Source: Ignavibacteriaceae bacterium
GTDB taxonomy: Bacteria; Bacteroidota; Ignavibacteria; Ignavibacteriales; Ignavibacteriaceae
NCBI GenBank assembly: GCA_013042995.1
Contig: JABDPB010000084.1
Coordinates: 1 to 64,000 of the forward strand
Length of the DNA: 64,000 bases
Direction of reading: 5' to 3'
A program made the position numbers and the translations under genes. The notes beneath the pieces are model-generated. The model saw only the letters and a program-made list of their open reading frames with translations. It was not told where the DNA came from and made no database searches. Positions 1-8,865 of this stretch are shown one piece after another; within the stretch, counting starts at the first letter, position 1; the number at the start of each line of letters is the position of its first letter.

Positions 1-351
1 GGTGGTTCACTTTTAAGTATGAGCTATGTCGCATCTTATGATAAACAATCAGATAGTTTTTTTATTGAGGTAAGAAGTATAGATAATGTAGAAAATTTAA
101 TAATAGATAGTCCAGTATATAATAATGGCAGTGAGCAGATAAGATTAGAAGCATCAGTGCCACAAGCTGATGATTTTAATGACGAAGTTTTTAAAATCTT
201 TATAAACCATAATGAATTTAAATCTATAGTGGAAAATGGTTATTACATATCTTTCAGAGTTTTAACACCAGTAATCGGTAGTAATACTTATTACATAAAT
301 AAAACTGCAAAAGAGAAAGGAGATTTGTTAAACCTTTTTAATAACATCTGA
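1..351 (+). CDS. Unknown protein, 3' end only (5' truncated by window)
   Basis: The reading frame is open from the first base, with Gly-Gly-Ser-Leu-Leu-Ser before the first in-frame Met at base 19, so the true start probably lies outside the window. About 116 residues are visible. They are hydrophilic, without Cys or membrane segments, and look like alternating beta strands (for example EQIRLEASV and YYISFRVLTPV). I recognise no family. A 7-bp hairpin overlaps the stop codon. The next plus-strand gene encodes a lipoprotein 165 bp downstream, and no functional link can be claimed. Confidence 0.6.
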   Translation, partial: GGSLLSMSYVASYDKQSDSFFIEVRSIDNVENLIIDSPVYNNGSEQIRLEASVPQADDFNDEVFKIFINHNEFKSIVENGYYISFRVLTPVIGSNTYYINKTAKEKGDLLNLFNNI

Positions 352-365
352 CTAAATATCAGATG
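345..365 (+). terminator. Hairpin at the stop codon of the first gene
   Basis: CATCTGA and TCAGATG form a 7-bp stem with a 7-nt loop, and the left arm contains the TGA stop. What follows is only moderately T-rich, so this is a weak intrinsic-terminator candidate or simply a 3' hairpin. Confidence 0.3.
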
Positions 366-515
366 CACTTTATTGTTTCCTAATAAATTGCGGTATATTG
401 ATTACCAATTTGATTATCATCCCTCGATAATTTACTTGCCAATCATCAACCATTCTTTGCCTTCCTGAAATATTTAACTTAGTTTGCGGTAGTATTTTAA
501 CAAAGGGAGAATACA

Positions 516-1418
516 ATGAATGTTTCGACCAAAGTTATAGTGACACTTGCCTTGATACTTTTTTTCTTGATAATAAACTCTGGATGCGGTGAAGATGCCC
601 CCACAAATACTAATATCCAACCTCAAAATGGTATAATATTCGCTGACTCAGACCCACCCGGAGCAGAGATTTTTTTACAGAACACTTCCACAGGAAAATT
701 TACACCAGATAGTATTATAAACTTAGCTCCAGACTCGTATGATGTAAGACTAAAACAAAATGATTCTATGGATTCTTCATTGGTAGCTAATGTGAAAGCA
801 GGTTTAGTGACAACAGTTTATGTTGACTTCACGCAATTTTTTGGAAATCTATTTGTTGATTCTTCTCCGCAAGGGGCACAAATTTTTTTAGATAACGTTA
901 GCACTGGAGATATAACACCAGCTATAGTTGACAGTCTTTTCCCGAGCCAATATGCAGTTACACTTAAATTAGCAGGTTTTAGTGATACTACTGTTACAGT
1001 TCAAATACAAACTGGTTCTCAGGGATTATTTATTAGCTACTTCCCTGTTACTACAACTACAACAACGACTATATCTACAACAGCAACGGGAACTGGTTCC
1101 CTACCACCTGGAGTCTCCGGTTCAATAAGTAACACTCGTGTGGCACTTTATACAGACCTTAATAACTGGAATTTAGATATTACTTTCAAATTTGGTGCAT
1201 GCGATGCCAACGGTAACTATACATTGGCTGATTTTGTGCCGGGCAATTATTTTATGGATGCCTGGAAGGATAATGATAATAATTCGGTATGGGGTTCTTC
1301 TGGAGATTATATTTGGATTTTTGGTAGCGGGACGTTTCCTAACTACACTCTCGTAGCAAAATCATTTCCTGAAGGTAATCCGGTTGTTACAAATTTTGAG
1401 GTATTTATTGTTCCTTAA
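516..1418 (+). CDS. PEGA-domain lipoprotein
   Basis: The 300-residue product has an N-terminal hydrophobic segment (about residues 6-20) and a lipobox ending at Cys24 (NSGC), so it should be lipidated and anchored in the envelope. Two consecutive PEGA-like repeats follow, at about 39-106 and 110-176. Each begins with a beta strand and a DSxPxGAxIFL motif, then TG..TP. A threonine-rich linker (about 178-191) leads to a C-terminal beta domain of about 110 residues with a pattern of aromatic and Asn/Asp residues. A purine-rich GGGAG lies just before the ATG. PEGA repeats are known as surface or S-layer associated modules; the function here is not known. A strong terminator follows about 100 bp downstream. 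Confidence 0.85.
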   Translation: MNVSTKVIVTLALILFFLIINSGCGEDAPTNTNIQPQNGIIFADSDPPGAEIFLQNTSTGKFTPDSIINLAPDSYDVRLKQNDSMDSSLVANVKAGLVTTVYVDFTQFFGNLFVDSSPQGAQIFLDNVSTGDITPAIVDSLFPSQYAVTLKLAGFSDTTVTVQIQTGSQGLFISYFPVTTTTTTTISTTATGTGSLPPGVSGSISNTRVALYTDLNNWNLDITFKFGACDANGNYTLADFVPGNYFMDAWKDNDNNSVWGSSGDYIWIFGSGTFPNYTLVAKSFPEGNPVVTNFEVFIVP

Positions 1419-1516
1419 TAAGTATTTGTTTTTTTAGACTACAAGCAGGTTCTTTCGTCCAAACTAAGAAGATGGTGCTGATGAAGTAAACAGTTAATTA
1501 TATTTCACTTTTTAGC

Positions 1517-1548
1517 CCCCACTTAATAGCATAAGTGGGGAGTTTTTT
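1517..1548 (+). terminator. Intrinsic terminator after the PEGA lipoprotein
   Basis: A 9-bp stem CCCCACTTA / TAAGTGGGG with a 6-nt loop is followed by AGTTTTTT. It closes the lipoprotein transcript about 100 bp after its stop. Confidence 0.8.
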
Positions 1549-1563
1549 AATGGCTTATAATTT

Positions 1564-2100
1564 TTATACCATCATTTTTTGTGAATTACATACAATGTTC
1601 TCCCACATCTTTATACTGTTCTCCGCATCAGTAAGATGAAAATCAATGACGTAATTAAGTAGCCTTAAAAAAGCATCATCCAAATTTGTTCTCAAGTTCG
1701 TCGCCAAAATAACAAAACAAAGGTACTCTTCCATTTTTTGTATAAGATAACCTATTTCTATGTTGGCAAAACGGTCATGAGCGTCGTTCACTTGAGAATG
1801 CTTACCAAGTAGTGCATCAGCTTCATCATACAATAGAATCAAATTCTTGTTTTGGTTTCAATTATTACAAATCCAAGATTTCTCTCTGTTTCACCAATAT
1901 ACTTACTAACCACTTGTCTTAGGTCTATTTAATACAATTCAAATAGAAGTTAGTTGGATCACTTAAACTACCATGGTTTTTCATGTGCTGCTTGTTCCAT
2001 TGTATAGTGCAATCAATACGGCATTCTTAATTCTACCACCAGTTATTCTAGATTTGGAGGAAAATAACATTAGAACCAATTCAAATTTCAATTCTAAGCA
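1564..2100 (-). pseudogene. Decayed AAA+ ATPase (contractile-injection-system type)
   Basis: Reading the minus strand, the best-preserved piece (1842 down to 1564) has Walker B (LLYDEADALLG), the block DAHDRFANIEIGYLIQKME, sensor 1 (ILATN), and an arginine-finger region reading FLRLL where the family has FLRRL. Just upstream in another frame lies IDLRQVVSKYIGETERNL, the stretch normally preceding Walker B. It is interrupted by an in-frame TAA and joined to the Walker B piece by a frameshift near 1843-1860. No Walker A is visible. Further upstream (about 2100-1981) a segment SRITGGRIKNAVLIALY resembles the C-terminal lid of the same family, which is out of order, so a second copy or a rearrangement is likely. 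The wording resembles ATPases of extracellular contractile injection systems (Afp15-like). It is clearly non-functional. Confidence 0.75.
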
Positions 2101-2337
2101 AAAAACACCCCCCTCAACTAAGGATTTTTATAACTTTATAGTAGAGTAATAATAATAGTTGTGTAGAAATGTATTAGGAAAAAATAACTACTTGAGTTGG
2201 GAAAATTTTATTTTGAATTTTTGTAAATTAGTTGCATCTAAAAGTGTTTATATAATTGTATATACAGTGTTTATATGGATAGGGTAAATTAAGTTAACTT
2301 TGGAAAAGAAAGTTGCGAATTTAGCTTAAAAAAGAAT
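2101..2337. other. AT-rich gene-free stretch before tRNA-Arg
   Basis: I see no gene here. It carries two copies of AGTGTTTATAT about 23 bp apart, close to the tRNA, and probably holds the tRNA promoter. It separates the decayed ATPase from the tRNA gene. Confidence 0.4.
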
Positions 2338-2411
2338 GCGCCCGTAGCTCAACTGGATAGAGCATCAGACTTCGGATCTGAGGGTTGTGGGTTCGAATCC
2401 TACCGGGCGTA
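2338..2411 (+). tRNA. tRNA-Arg (anticodon TCG)
   Basis: A complete 74-nt cloverleaf. The acceptor stem GCGCCCG pairs with CGGGCGT (first pair G-U). The D arm is GCTC/GAGC. The anticodon stem TCAGA/TCTGA carries loop CTTCGGA, giving anticodon TCG (codon CGA). The T arm contains GGTTCGAATCC. The discriminator is A and CCA is not encoded. The neighbouring decayed ATPase makes this a possible historical integration point, but no duplicated tRNA 3' end was seen nearby. Confidence 0.95.
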
Positions 2412-2473
2412 CTAGAAGCAAGTCAAATCACATATATAAAAAGTCAAATCTACTTTAAGGTTCCGTTTTTAAA

Positions 2474-2947
2474 TTGAAATTTTCAGAAGAAACATACCGT
2501 TATATGTATGCAGCTCTGCAGGAAGCTCAAAAAGCTCTTGATGATCTGGAGGTTCCAGTTGGTGCAGTCGTAGTAAAAGAAAACAAAATAATTGGAAGAG
2601 GTTGCAATCAAGCTGAAAAATTAAAAGATGCCACCGCGCATGCTGAAATGATTGCACTAACCGCTGCGTCTAATCACATTGGAAATTGGAGACTGAATGG
2701 TTGTTCAATCTACATTACGCTTGAACCCTGCATAATGTGCACAGGTGCACTCCTAGCTTCTCGAATTGATGAGTTATACTTTGCGGCATTTGATCCAAAG
2801 TTTGGTGCGTGTGGAAGTTTGTATAATCTAGCTGAAGATGGGAAAACAAATCATAAAATAAAAGTATATTCTGGTATTTATATTGAGGAAAGCAAAAGGC
2901 TGCTGGATGAATTTTTCACAAAACTAAAAAATCAAAAACCATCCTGA
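2474..2947 (+). CDS. tadA: tRNA-specific adenosine deaminase TadA
   Basis: A 157-residue cytidine/deoxycytidylate deaminase-family protein that converts A34 to inosine in tRNA-Arg(ACG). Zinc and catalytic motifs are complete: HAE at 56-58 (catalytic Glu58) and PCxxC at 85-89. The core motifs PVGAVVV and LEPCIMC are typical of TadA, as is the length. The start is a TTG; the first in-frame ATG lies about ten codons in and would cut the first helix, so TTG is preferred. It sits 62 bp after tRNA-Arg(TCG) and upstream of adk in the same direction, with 82 bp between. Confidence 0.93.
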   Translation: MKFSEETYRYMYAALQEAQKALDDLEVPVGAVVVKENKIIGRGCNQAEKLKDATAHAEMIALTAASNHIGNWRLNGCSIYITLEPCIMCTGALLASRIDELYFAAFDPKFGACGSLYNLAEDGKTNHKIKVYSGIYIEESKRLLDEFFTKLKNQKPS

Positions 2948-3029
2948 TTTTCTCTAGCTAAAGCTTGAGGCTACAATTTAATTTCCATAATTTTGATATC
3001 ATTATTTTTAACAATAAAATTATACTCTT

Positions 3030-3677
3030 ATGCGACTAATACTTTTCGGAGCCCCGGGTGTTGGTAAAGGCACTCAGGCAAAACTCATATCATCTAAATT
3101 AAATATTCCACATATATCAACAGGAGACATTTTACGTCAGGCTGTAAAAGATCAAACTCAACTTGGTAAAAAGGCACACGAAATTATGAATAGGGGTGAT
3201 TTAGTTCCTGATGATATTATGATAGGTATAATTCAGGATCGGCTGCATAAACCTGATTGCGAAAAAGGTTTTATTTTAGACGGCTTTCCAAGAACTGTAA
3301 AACAGGCAATTGCACTTGATAAACTTCTTGATGAAATGAAAATATCTGATGTAAAAGTTGTAAACATCACTGCAAATGATGATGAACTTGTATCTCGTAT
3401 TGGTAACAGAAGAGCTTGCAAAAACTGCGGGCAGATTTTTATCCTGCAAGAAATTGATGGTAAAACCAACTGTACTAATTGTAATGCTGAAAACAGTTTT
3501 TATTTACGAGATGATGATAAAGAAGCAGTGGTAAGAAACCGATTACAGGTATTTAGAGAAAACACCAAACCTGTTTTGGATTTTTACGAAGATAAAGGAA
3601 ATGTAAATACGATTGACGGACTTGGAAGTATTACAGAAGTAAGCAAAAAAGTATTTGAAAAGCTAGATATAATCTAA
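3030..3677 (+). CDS. adk: Adenylate kinase
   Basis: A 215-residue enzyme catalysing ATP + AMP = 2 ADP. The P-loop GAPGVGKGT is at 8-16, the NMP-binding STGD motif at 30-33 and DGFPR at about 84-88. The LID domain has a four-Cys zinc-binding arrangement (Cys130, Cys133, Cys148, Cys151), the metal-binding long-type adk. Its stop codon directly abuts the stop of the convergent ftsE, with no base between them and no obvious terminator hairpin, so the two transcripts must overlap at their 3' ends. Confidence 0.96.
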   Translation: MRLILFGAPGVGKGTQAKLISSKLNIPHISTGDILRQAVKDQTQLGKKAHEIMNRGDLVPDDIMIGIIQDRLHKPDCEKGFILDGFPRTVKQAIALDKLLDEMKISDVKVVNITANDDELVSRIGNRRACKNCGQIFILQEIDGKTNCTNCNAENSFYLRDDDKEAVVRNRLQVFRENTKPVLDFYEDKGNVNTIDGLGSITEVSKKVFEKLDII

Positions 3678-4358
3678 TCAAGCGTCCATTTTTTGTTTAA
3701 TAACAACTTTTAAAGCTTTTCCATCCTCAAGCTTAATGATTCGTTCATTGGCTTTTTTTATAAGATCATAATTATGAGTTGCGACAAGAACTGCAGTACC
3801 CTTTTTATTGATAGTCTTTAAAATTGATAAAATTTCACTTGATGTATCAGGATCTAGATTACCAGTTGGCTCATCAGCCAGAACTAAAAAAGGATCGTTT
3901 AAAATTGCACGTGAAATTGCAACTCTCTGTTGTTCTCCACCAGACAGTTCATTGGGCATGCTTAGTCTTTTGTGAGATAAACCTACATCTGAAAGTGCAT
4001 CATTAATTTTTCTTTTAATTTCTTTTGAGGGTGTATTTGTAGCTTTTAAAACGAATAATAAATTTTCGTAAACATTTCTGTCTTGCAACAATTTAAAATC
4101 CTGGAATACAATTCCTAATTTTCTTCGGAGTATCGGTATTTGCGATGGTTTAATTGTAATTGAATCGAAATCACCTACTTGTACTGTCCCGGAATCGGGG
4201 CGCAGGTTCATATAAATTAGCTGCATGAGTGTGCTCTTACCAATTCCGCTTTTACCAATCACAAATGCAAATTCATTATCATTCAAATCAAAATTTAAAT
4301 CGCCAAACACCTGCTGCATAGGATAATGAAACTCTACGTGTTCAAATGATAAAATCAT
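3678..4358 (-). CDS. ftsE: ABC ATPase FtsE
   Basis: A 226-residue ATP-binding subunit of the FtsEX type, expected at the inner membrane where it controls peptidoglycan hydrolases at division. Walker A GKSGIGKS is at about 35-42, the signature LSGGEQQR at about 139-146, Walker [13 protein letters not shown] follows, and the H-loop is in ATHNYDL. The sequence VFQDFKLL with the D-loop region fits FtsE better than LolD or MacB, though those are close relatives. The partner ftsX is not in the window. It overlaps the upstream methyltransferase gene by 4 bp, indicating translational coupling. Confidence 0.85.
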   Translation of the reverse strand: MILSFEHVEFHYPMQQVFGDLNFDLNDNEFAFVIGKSGIGKSTLMQLIYMNLRPDSGTVQVGDFDSITIKPSQIPILRRKLGIVFQDFKLLQDRNVYENLLFVLKATNTPSKEIKRKINDALSDVGLSHKRLSMPNELSGGEQQRVAISRAILNDPFLVLADEPTGNLDPDTSSEILSILKTINKKGTAVLVATHNYDLIKKANERIIKLEDGKALKVVIKQKMDA

Positions 4359-5116
4359 ACTTTATTTTTCCCAATAATAAACTGAACTCTTTCCGATTCA
4401 GGGCTTCCGTCACTAAAAGTAAATCCATCATAACATTCTTTGACAAGCAGACCTGCTTTATTAATCAAATTAAAATAAGTTTCAAATTCATAAATTTTTT
4501 GCTTGTGAACTTCTTTATACTTTTTTCCATCTGCATTCTTAATATAGAAAATATTTGTGTGAATTCTTTTTTCCTTATCGTAACAGTTGATTCTTTTGAA
4601 ACTATTTCCGTCAAATTTATCTTCAGTTACCTGTTCTTCAGTAAATTCAAGGCTGTTATTTTCCAAACTTGCATCAAAAGTAAATACACCATCCCCGTCA
4701 AGCAGTGATTCAATTTCACTAAACAGGGTAATAAGTTCTTTTTTAGTCTGTAAATAATTTATACTATCGAACGTACAGTAAATAAAATCAAATTTTGTTT
4801 TGAAAGGAAGATTTAACATACTGCAGCAGACTTTTTTTAAGCTATTTTTTTTATCAATCTGCATCATTGGTAGAGAGAAATCTGTGGCAATTAAATCGGG
4901 ATAAACAGTATTAATTTTAACTGCCATTCGGCAGGTTCCTGCAGCAAGTTCTAAAAATGATGAGTTTTTTGTTGCATTGATTTTTGCGATATCCAAAATG
5001 TATCTTGTCCAGACGTTAAAATCCACGCTCTTCATCAGTCCATCATAAACATAAGAAAGTTTGTTGTAAATTCTGCTCTCAGAAATGACTGGCATTTTTC
5101 TTTCGATTTTTAACAA
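4355..5116 (-). CDS. Class I SAM-dependent methyltransferase
   Basis: 253 residues with a Rossmann-type methyltransferase fold. Motif I is ELAAGTCRMAV at about 56-66, an acidic ATDFS follows the second strand, and FDFIYCTFDSINYL forms motif II/III. The C-terminal half is a mixed alpha/beta region common to small-molecule methyltransferases. The substrate is unknown. The start overlaps pdxA by 38 bp; a second Met seven codons in would reduce this to 17 bp and is equally plausible. It is the middle gene of pdxA-methyltransferase-ftsE. Confidence 0.8.
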   Translation of the reverse strand: MLKIERKMPVISESRIYNKLSYVYDGLMKSVDFNVWTRYILDIAKINATKNSSFLELAAGTCRMAVKINTVYPDLIATDFSLPMMQIDKKNSLKKVCCSMLNLPFKTKFDFIYCTFDSINYLQTKKELITLFSEIESLLDGDGVFTFDASLENNSLEFTEEQVTEDKFDGNSFKRINCYDKEKRIHTNIFYIKNADGKKYKEVHKQKIYEFETYFNLINKAGLLVKECYDGFTFSDGSPESERVQFIIGKNKV

Positions 5117-6077
5117 TCAATTTAGCATAATCAGTTGCTTTAATGATACTTGATGCATCTGCTATTCCTTTCGATGAAATATCATACGCAACTCCGTGAT
5201 CAGGTGAGGTTCTGATGATTGGTAATCCTGCAGTAAAGTTAACTCCTTTTCCTGCAGTGATGAACTTGAAAGGAATTAGTGCCTGATCGTGATACAATCC
5301 AAAGGTTAAATCGTAATCATTGAACCGCCGTTTAGCAAAGAATGCATCCGAAGAAAACGGACCAGCAATATTAATACTCTTTTTTAGTTTTTTAATTAGC
5401 GGAATAATTTTTTCTACTTCTTCTTTTCCAATTATTCCATATTCACCAGCATGTGGATTTAATCCCAGAACTGCTATTCTGGGTTCTTGTATTCCTAAAT
5501 CGAATTTAAGCGTGCGTTGCAAAACTTTTAACTTATCTATAAAAGTTTTTTCATTAATTGAGCTTGGAACATTCTTTAAAGGGATATGAATTGAATAAAG
5601 CGCTACATTTAATTTGTTTGAAAGGAACATCATTGTATAGTTTTTTGATTTGCTCCAATATGCAAACAGCTCAGTCTGCCCCGGAAAATTTATTTCGGCA
5701 AGATTAAATGCAGTTTTAGAAACAGGTGCTGTAACAACTGCATCCGCAATTCCTCTTTTTAACAAATTAAAAGATGCTTTAAGTGAATTATAAGCAGCCA
5801 TCCCTGAATCTTTAGTCGCATTACCAACATTTGTTATTACAGACGATTGTAAAATTATTGTTGTTGGAGATTGCGATTTTTCGAAATTGTCTTCATTAGT
5901 AAGTATGTATTCAAATTCAGGTTTTACGAGCTTAATGGTTTTACTAAAAACATTAGAGGGAATAAAAAAGAAGTACTTCGAATTTTTATTTCGGTTGGAG
6001 ATTTTATTAAGTGTCTTTAATACAATTTCAGGTCCAATCCCATTTGTATCCCCACACGTAAAAACTAATTTGTCCAT
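5079..6077 (-). CDS. pdxA: 4-hydroxythreonine-4-phosphate dehydrogenase PdxA
   Basis: 332 residues, the usual PdxA length. It catalyses NAD-dependent oxidation of 4-phosphohydroxy-L-threonine in the DXP-dependent pyridoxal phosphate pathway. Family hallmarks are GDTNGIGPEI at about 9-18, the metal-binding HAGEYG, the DAFF region of the active site, and LYHDQALIPFK. The C-terminal TSPDHGVAYD is also characteristic. Its ATG shares one base with the TGA of the upstream GWxTD gene (TGATG), so translation is coupled. Confidence 0.95.
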   Translation of the reverse strand: MDKLVFTCGDTNGIGPEIVLKTLNKISNRNKNSKYFFFIPSNVFSKTIKLVKPEFEYILTNEDNFEKSQSPTTIILQSSVITNVGNATKDSGMAAYNSLKASFNLLKRGIADAVVTAPVSKTAFNLAEINFPGQTELFAYWSKSKNYTMMFLSNKLNVALYSIHIPLKNVPSSINEKTFIDKLKVLQRTLKFDLGIQEPRIAVLGLNPHAGEYGIIGKEEVEKIIPLIKKLKKSINIAGPFSSDAFFAKRRFNDYDLTFGLYHDQALIPFKFITAGKGVNFTAGLPIIRTSPDHGVAYDISSKGIADASSIIKATDYAKLIVKNRKKNASHF

Positions 6078-7351
6078 CAGTTATCTATTAAAGTAAAGTT
6101 GCCTATTCCCCGCTTATCAACAAACACAAATTTTCTTTCGGGATTTTTATAAGTCCATGTCTCAACTACCTGTCCCTGGTTGTTGGAAGACCGTTCAACA
6201 TCTTCGGGTTTACCGAACCTAATATAAATCATCCCCCTATCTGTTTTAACTCCATTTTCTTTACCCAATCCTCTGAATTCTTTAGCAGCATAGTCAATTC
6301 GCCGGTAATATTCAGTCATTAGTTGATTGTACGAAGTTTCAGGAGTTGGATCGAAACCATTCCAGTATTCATGTAAAACTCGGGGATAGTCTAATTCATC
6401 CACACTAAGCAGTCTGGAAATGACTGAATCTGCGGTAATATATTTCAACAGTTCAATTGCCATTGCCGGATCTCTTAGTGAAAACGGTTTATCAATCCAA
6501 ATAACTTCTGAATTAAATTCTTTTATAATTTCTTCTCCATGAATAACAGTTAATTTTACTCTGCCTTCACGTAATTTTTCATTAACATTTCTTACAACAA
6601 AATTAATAGTTTCAATACTTTCATCATCCTGCTGAACTACCAAATTACTATTGCATTTTGAAATACCAATTGGAAATTCATATAGCTCAGTAATTGTACT
6701 ACTCAACAAAGTATCTTCATTATTTATAATTGAAACGTTTATAGTCTGTACTGAAGTATCAATTAGAGGAATAATTAGGTTATAAGCGTTTGGACTAAAA
6801 GGAACATTCCCACCAAAGTTGGCAAGTTTGAATGCATTTTCAATTTCGCATTCAGTGTCTTTAGTTTCAATTACAAGTGGATGTAAAATTTTTTCATCAG
6901 GGATTTTTGTTAGTTCAATTTTGGCAGGTTCCAGCTTGAGTTCATTCTGAGAATTGAGATCTGTGATTGTGGTTTTAACAAAATATTTATCACCTGTTAA
7001 TTCAAATTTCAAATAATCCTGGAGAAAAAAACCGCGCTCATTTGTTGCTTCAAAATTATTTACAATTAATTCGGTATCCTTTATATCTCTGTCAATTAAG
7101 TTAGACTGCTGGTCTTCTATCTCAACTAATACTCTTAGTCCTGCTGAATAATTGCCATTATCTCTTTCGAAAACAAGTCGGTTGTAAGGAATCTTGTAAG
7201 TATAATAAAGATTAAAGTTATTCGTGCTCTTGGGAATTATTATTGTTTCTGATTGAAATAATTGCTGAGCAACAGATATACGTTCACCTCTTTGGGGCTG
7301 TGCGGTTAAAATTGAAAGGAACAGAAGGAAAATTAATAAAAATGTTTTCAC
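6077..7351 (-). CDS. GWxTD-domain secreted protein
   Basis: 424 residues with an N-terminal signal peptide (about 1-17, hydrophobic FLLIFLLFLSILTA). The C-terminal part (about 290-424) matches the GWxTD domain common in Bacteroidota and Ignavibacteriota: RIDYAAKEF, then GMIYIRFGKPEDV and ETWTY, then FVFVDKRGIGNF. The middle is a beta-rich extracellular region. The biochemical role of GWxTD proteins is not established. It lies between rho and pdxA, 83 bp after rho. Confidence 0.75.
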   Translation of the reverse strand: MKTFLLIFLLFLSILTAQPQRGERISVAQQLFQSETIIIPKSTNNFNLYYTYKIPYNRLVFERDNGNYSAGLRVLVEIEDQQSNLIDRDIKDTELIVNNFEATNERGFFLQDYLKFELTGDKYFVKTTITDLNSQNELKLEPAKIELTKIPDEKILHPLVIETKDTECEIENAFKLANFGGNVPFSPNAYNLIIPLIDTSVQTINVSIINNEDTLLSSTITELYEFPIGISKCNSNLVVQQDDESIETINFVVRNVNEKLREGRVKLTVIHGEEIIKEFNSEVIWIDKPFSLRDPAMAIELLKYITADSVISRLLSVDELDYPRVLHEYWNGFDPTPETSYNQLMTEYYRRIDYAAKEFRGLGKENGVKTDRGMIYIRFGKPEDVERSSNNQGQVVETWTYKNPERKFVFVDKRGIGNFTLIDN

Positions 7352-7409
7352 GGAATTTTTTAGTGCAATATTGTTTTCCCCATCAATTTAATCAATGGAA
7401 AATAAGAGA

Positions 7410-7424
7410 ACCAATTTGATTGGT
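7410..7424 (-). terminator. Hairpin just after rho
   Basis: ACCAAT and ATTGGT form a perfect 6-bp stem with a 3-nt loop, beginning 10 nt after the rho stop codon on the minus strand and followed by TCTCTTATTTTCC. The U-tract is imperfect, so it is either a weak terminator or an mRNA-stabilising hairpin. Confidence 0.35.
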
Positions 7425-7434
7425 ACGTCGGCAT

Positions 7435-8688
7435 TTAATTATTCATATTATTGAGAAATTCTTTATTGTTCTTCGTACCCCTAATTTTATCCAATAGAAA
7501 TTCCATTGCTTCGACCGGACTGAAATCGCTAAGTATTTTTCTTAATATCCAAATCTTAGCCAGATCATCTTCTTTCAATAATAAATCTTCTCTTCTGGTA
7601 CCTGAGCGATTCACATCAATTGCGGGGAAAATTCTTCGATCACTCAAATCTCTATCCAGAACAAGTTCCATATTACCTGTGCCCTTAAATTCCTCAAAGA
7701 TAACATCATCCATTCTGCTGCCTGTATCTATTAGTGCAGTTGCAATTATAGTTAAACTGCCGCCATCTTCTGTGTTTCTTGCAGCACCAAAGAATCTTTT
7801 TGGCTTATGCAATGCATTTGAATCAACACCACCAGAAAGAATTCTACCGCTGTGTGGTACAACAATGTTGTGTGCACGGGCAAGTCGGGTTATACTGTCT
7901 AAAAGGATTACTACATGCTCACTTGCTTCCACCATTCTTTTAGCCTTTTCAATTACCATATCCGCCACCTGAACATGTCTGTCTGCAGGCTCATCAAAAG
8001 TAGAGCTAATTACTTCCCCTTGCACAGAACGTTCCATATCAGTTACTTCTTCAGGTCGTTCATCAATTAATAGTACAATTAATTTTATTTCAGGATGGTT
8101 ACGCGTGATTGAGTTTGCAATTTTTTGAAGCAGAATTGTTTTACCGCTTTTGGGAGGTGATACGATTAAACCTCGTTGTCCTTTTCCAATCGGTGCAAGC
8201 ATATCCATAACTCTCATAGAATATTCGCCGGGTGCGGATTCGAGATTTACTTTTTTTGTAGGATAAACCGGAACGAGATTATCAAAACGAGTTCTCTCCC
8301 GAATTCCTTCAGGAGCTAGTCCGTTTACAGCTTCCACTCTAAGCAGAGCGAAGAATCGTTCACCTTCTTTAGGAGGTCTAACCTGTCCACTGACAAAATC
8401 ACCTGTTCTTAAACTGAATTTTTTAATTTGAGATGGAGATACATAAATATCGTCGGGTGATGGAAGATAGTTATAGTCTGAAGACCTAAGAAAACCATAG
8501 CCATCGGGAAGTACTTCCAACACACCTTTCGAAAAGCTTAAGCCATCTTTAGCCGTTTGTGCTTCTAATATTTTGAAAATCAATTCCTGTTTACGAAGAT
8601 CGCTGTAATCAGCAATACCTAAATCTTTTGCTATTACATTAAGTTCAACAATCTTTTTTGATTTTAGTTCTGATATATCCATTGGCAT
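7435..8688 (-). CDS. rho: Transcription termination factor Rho
   Basis: 417 residues, standard length, hexameric RNA-dependent helicase terminating transcription. The N-terminal Rho_N helical domain (about 5-45) is followed by a cold-shock-like RNA-binding domain (about 52-125, LPDGYGFLR), then the ATPase domain with P-loop SPPKSGKT at 177-184, [13 protein letters not shown] and the Q-/R-loop region [15 protein letters not shown]. The start MPMD could also be the second Met. A 177-bp gap upstream separates it from folC and probably holds its own promoter. Confidence 0.97.
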   Translation of the reverse strand: MPMDISELKSKKIVELNVIAKDLGIADYSDLRKQELIFKILEAQTAKDGLSFSKGVLEVLPDGYGFLRSSDYNYLPSPDDIYVSPSQIKKFSLRTGDFVSGQVRPPKEGERFFALLRVEAVNGLAPEGIRERTRFDNLVPVYPTKKVNLESAPGEYSMRVMDMLAPIGKGQRGLIVSPPKSGKTILLQKIANSITRNHPEIKLIVLLIDERPEEVTDMERSVQGEVISSTFDEPADRHVQVADMVIEKAKRMVEASEHVVILLDSITRLARAHNIVVPHSGRILSGGVDSNALHKPKRFFGAARNTEDGGSLTIIATALIDTGSRMDDVIFEEFKGTGNMELVLDRDLSDRRIFPAIDVNRSGTRREDLLLKEDDLAKIWILRKILSDFSPVEAMEFLLDKIRGTKNNKEFLNNMNN

Positions 8689-8865
8689 GATTTAACCCTG
8701 AATGTTATTTGTGCATTATATAGATGTGAAATTCATTTATTTTTACTTCTTAAACCAGTTTCTACCGGAACAGAAATACGGGGAATATACTTTAACGATA
8801 ATCTATTTGTTTATTATGATAGGATTTTGAGGCCTATCGAAACATAAATCTTAAAAATTTAAATG

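Noticed and set aside
1564-1842. Functional short AAA+ protein
   Set aside because: No Walker A, mutated arginine finger, and upstream homology in another frame with a stop show decay.
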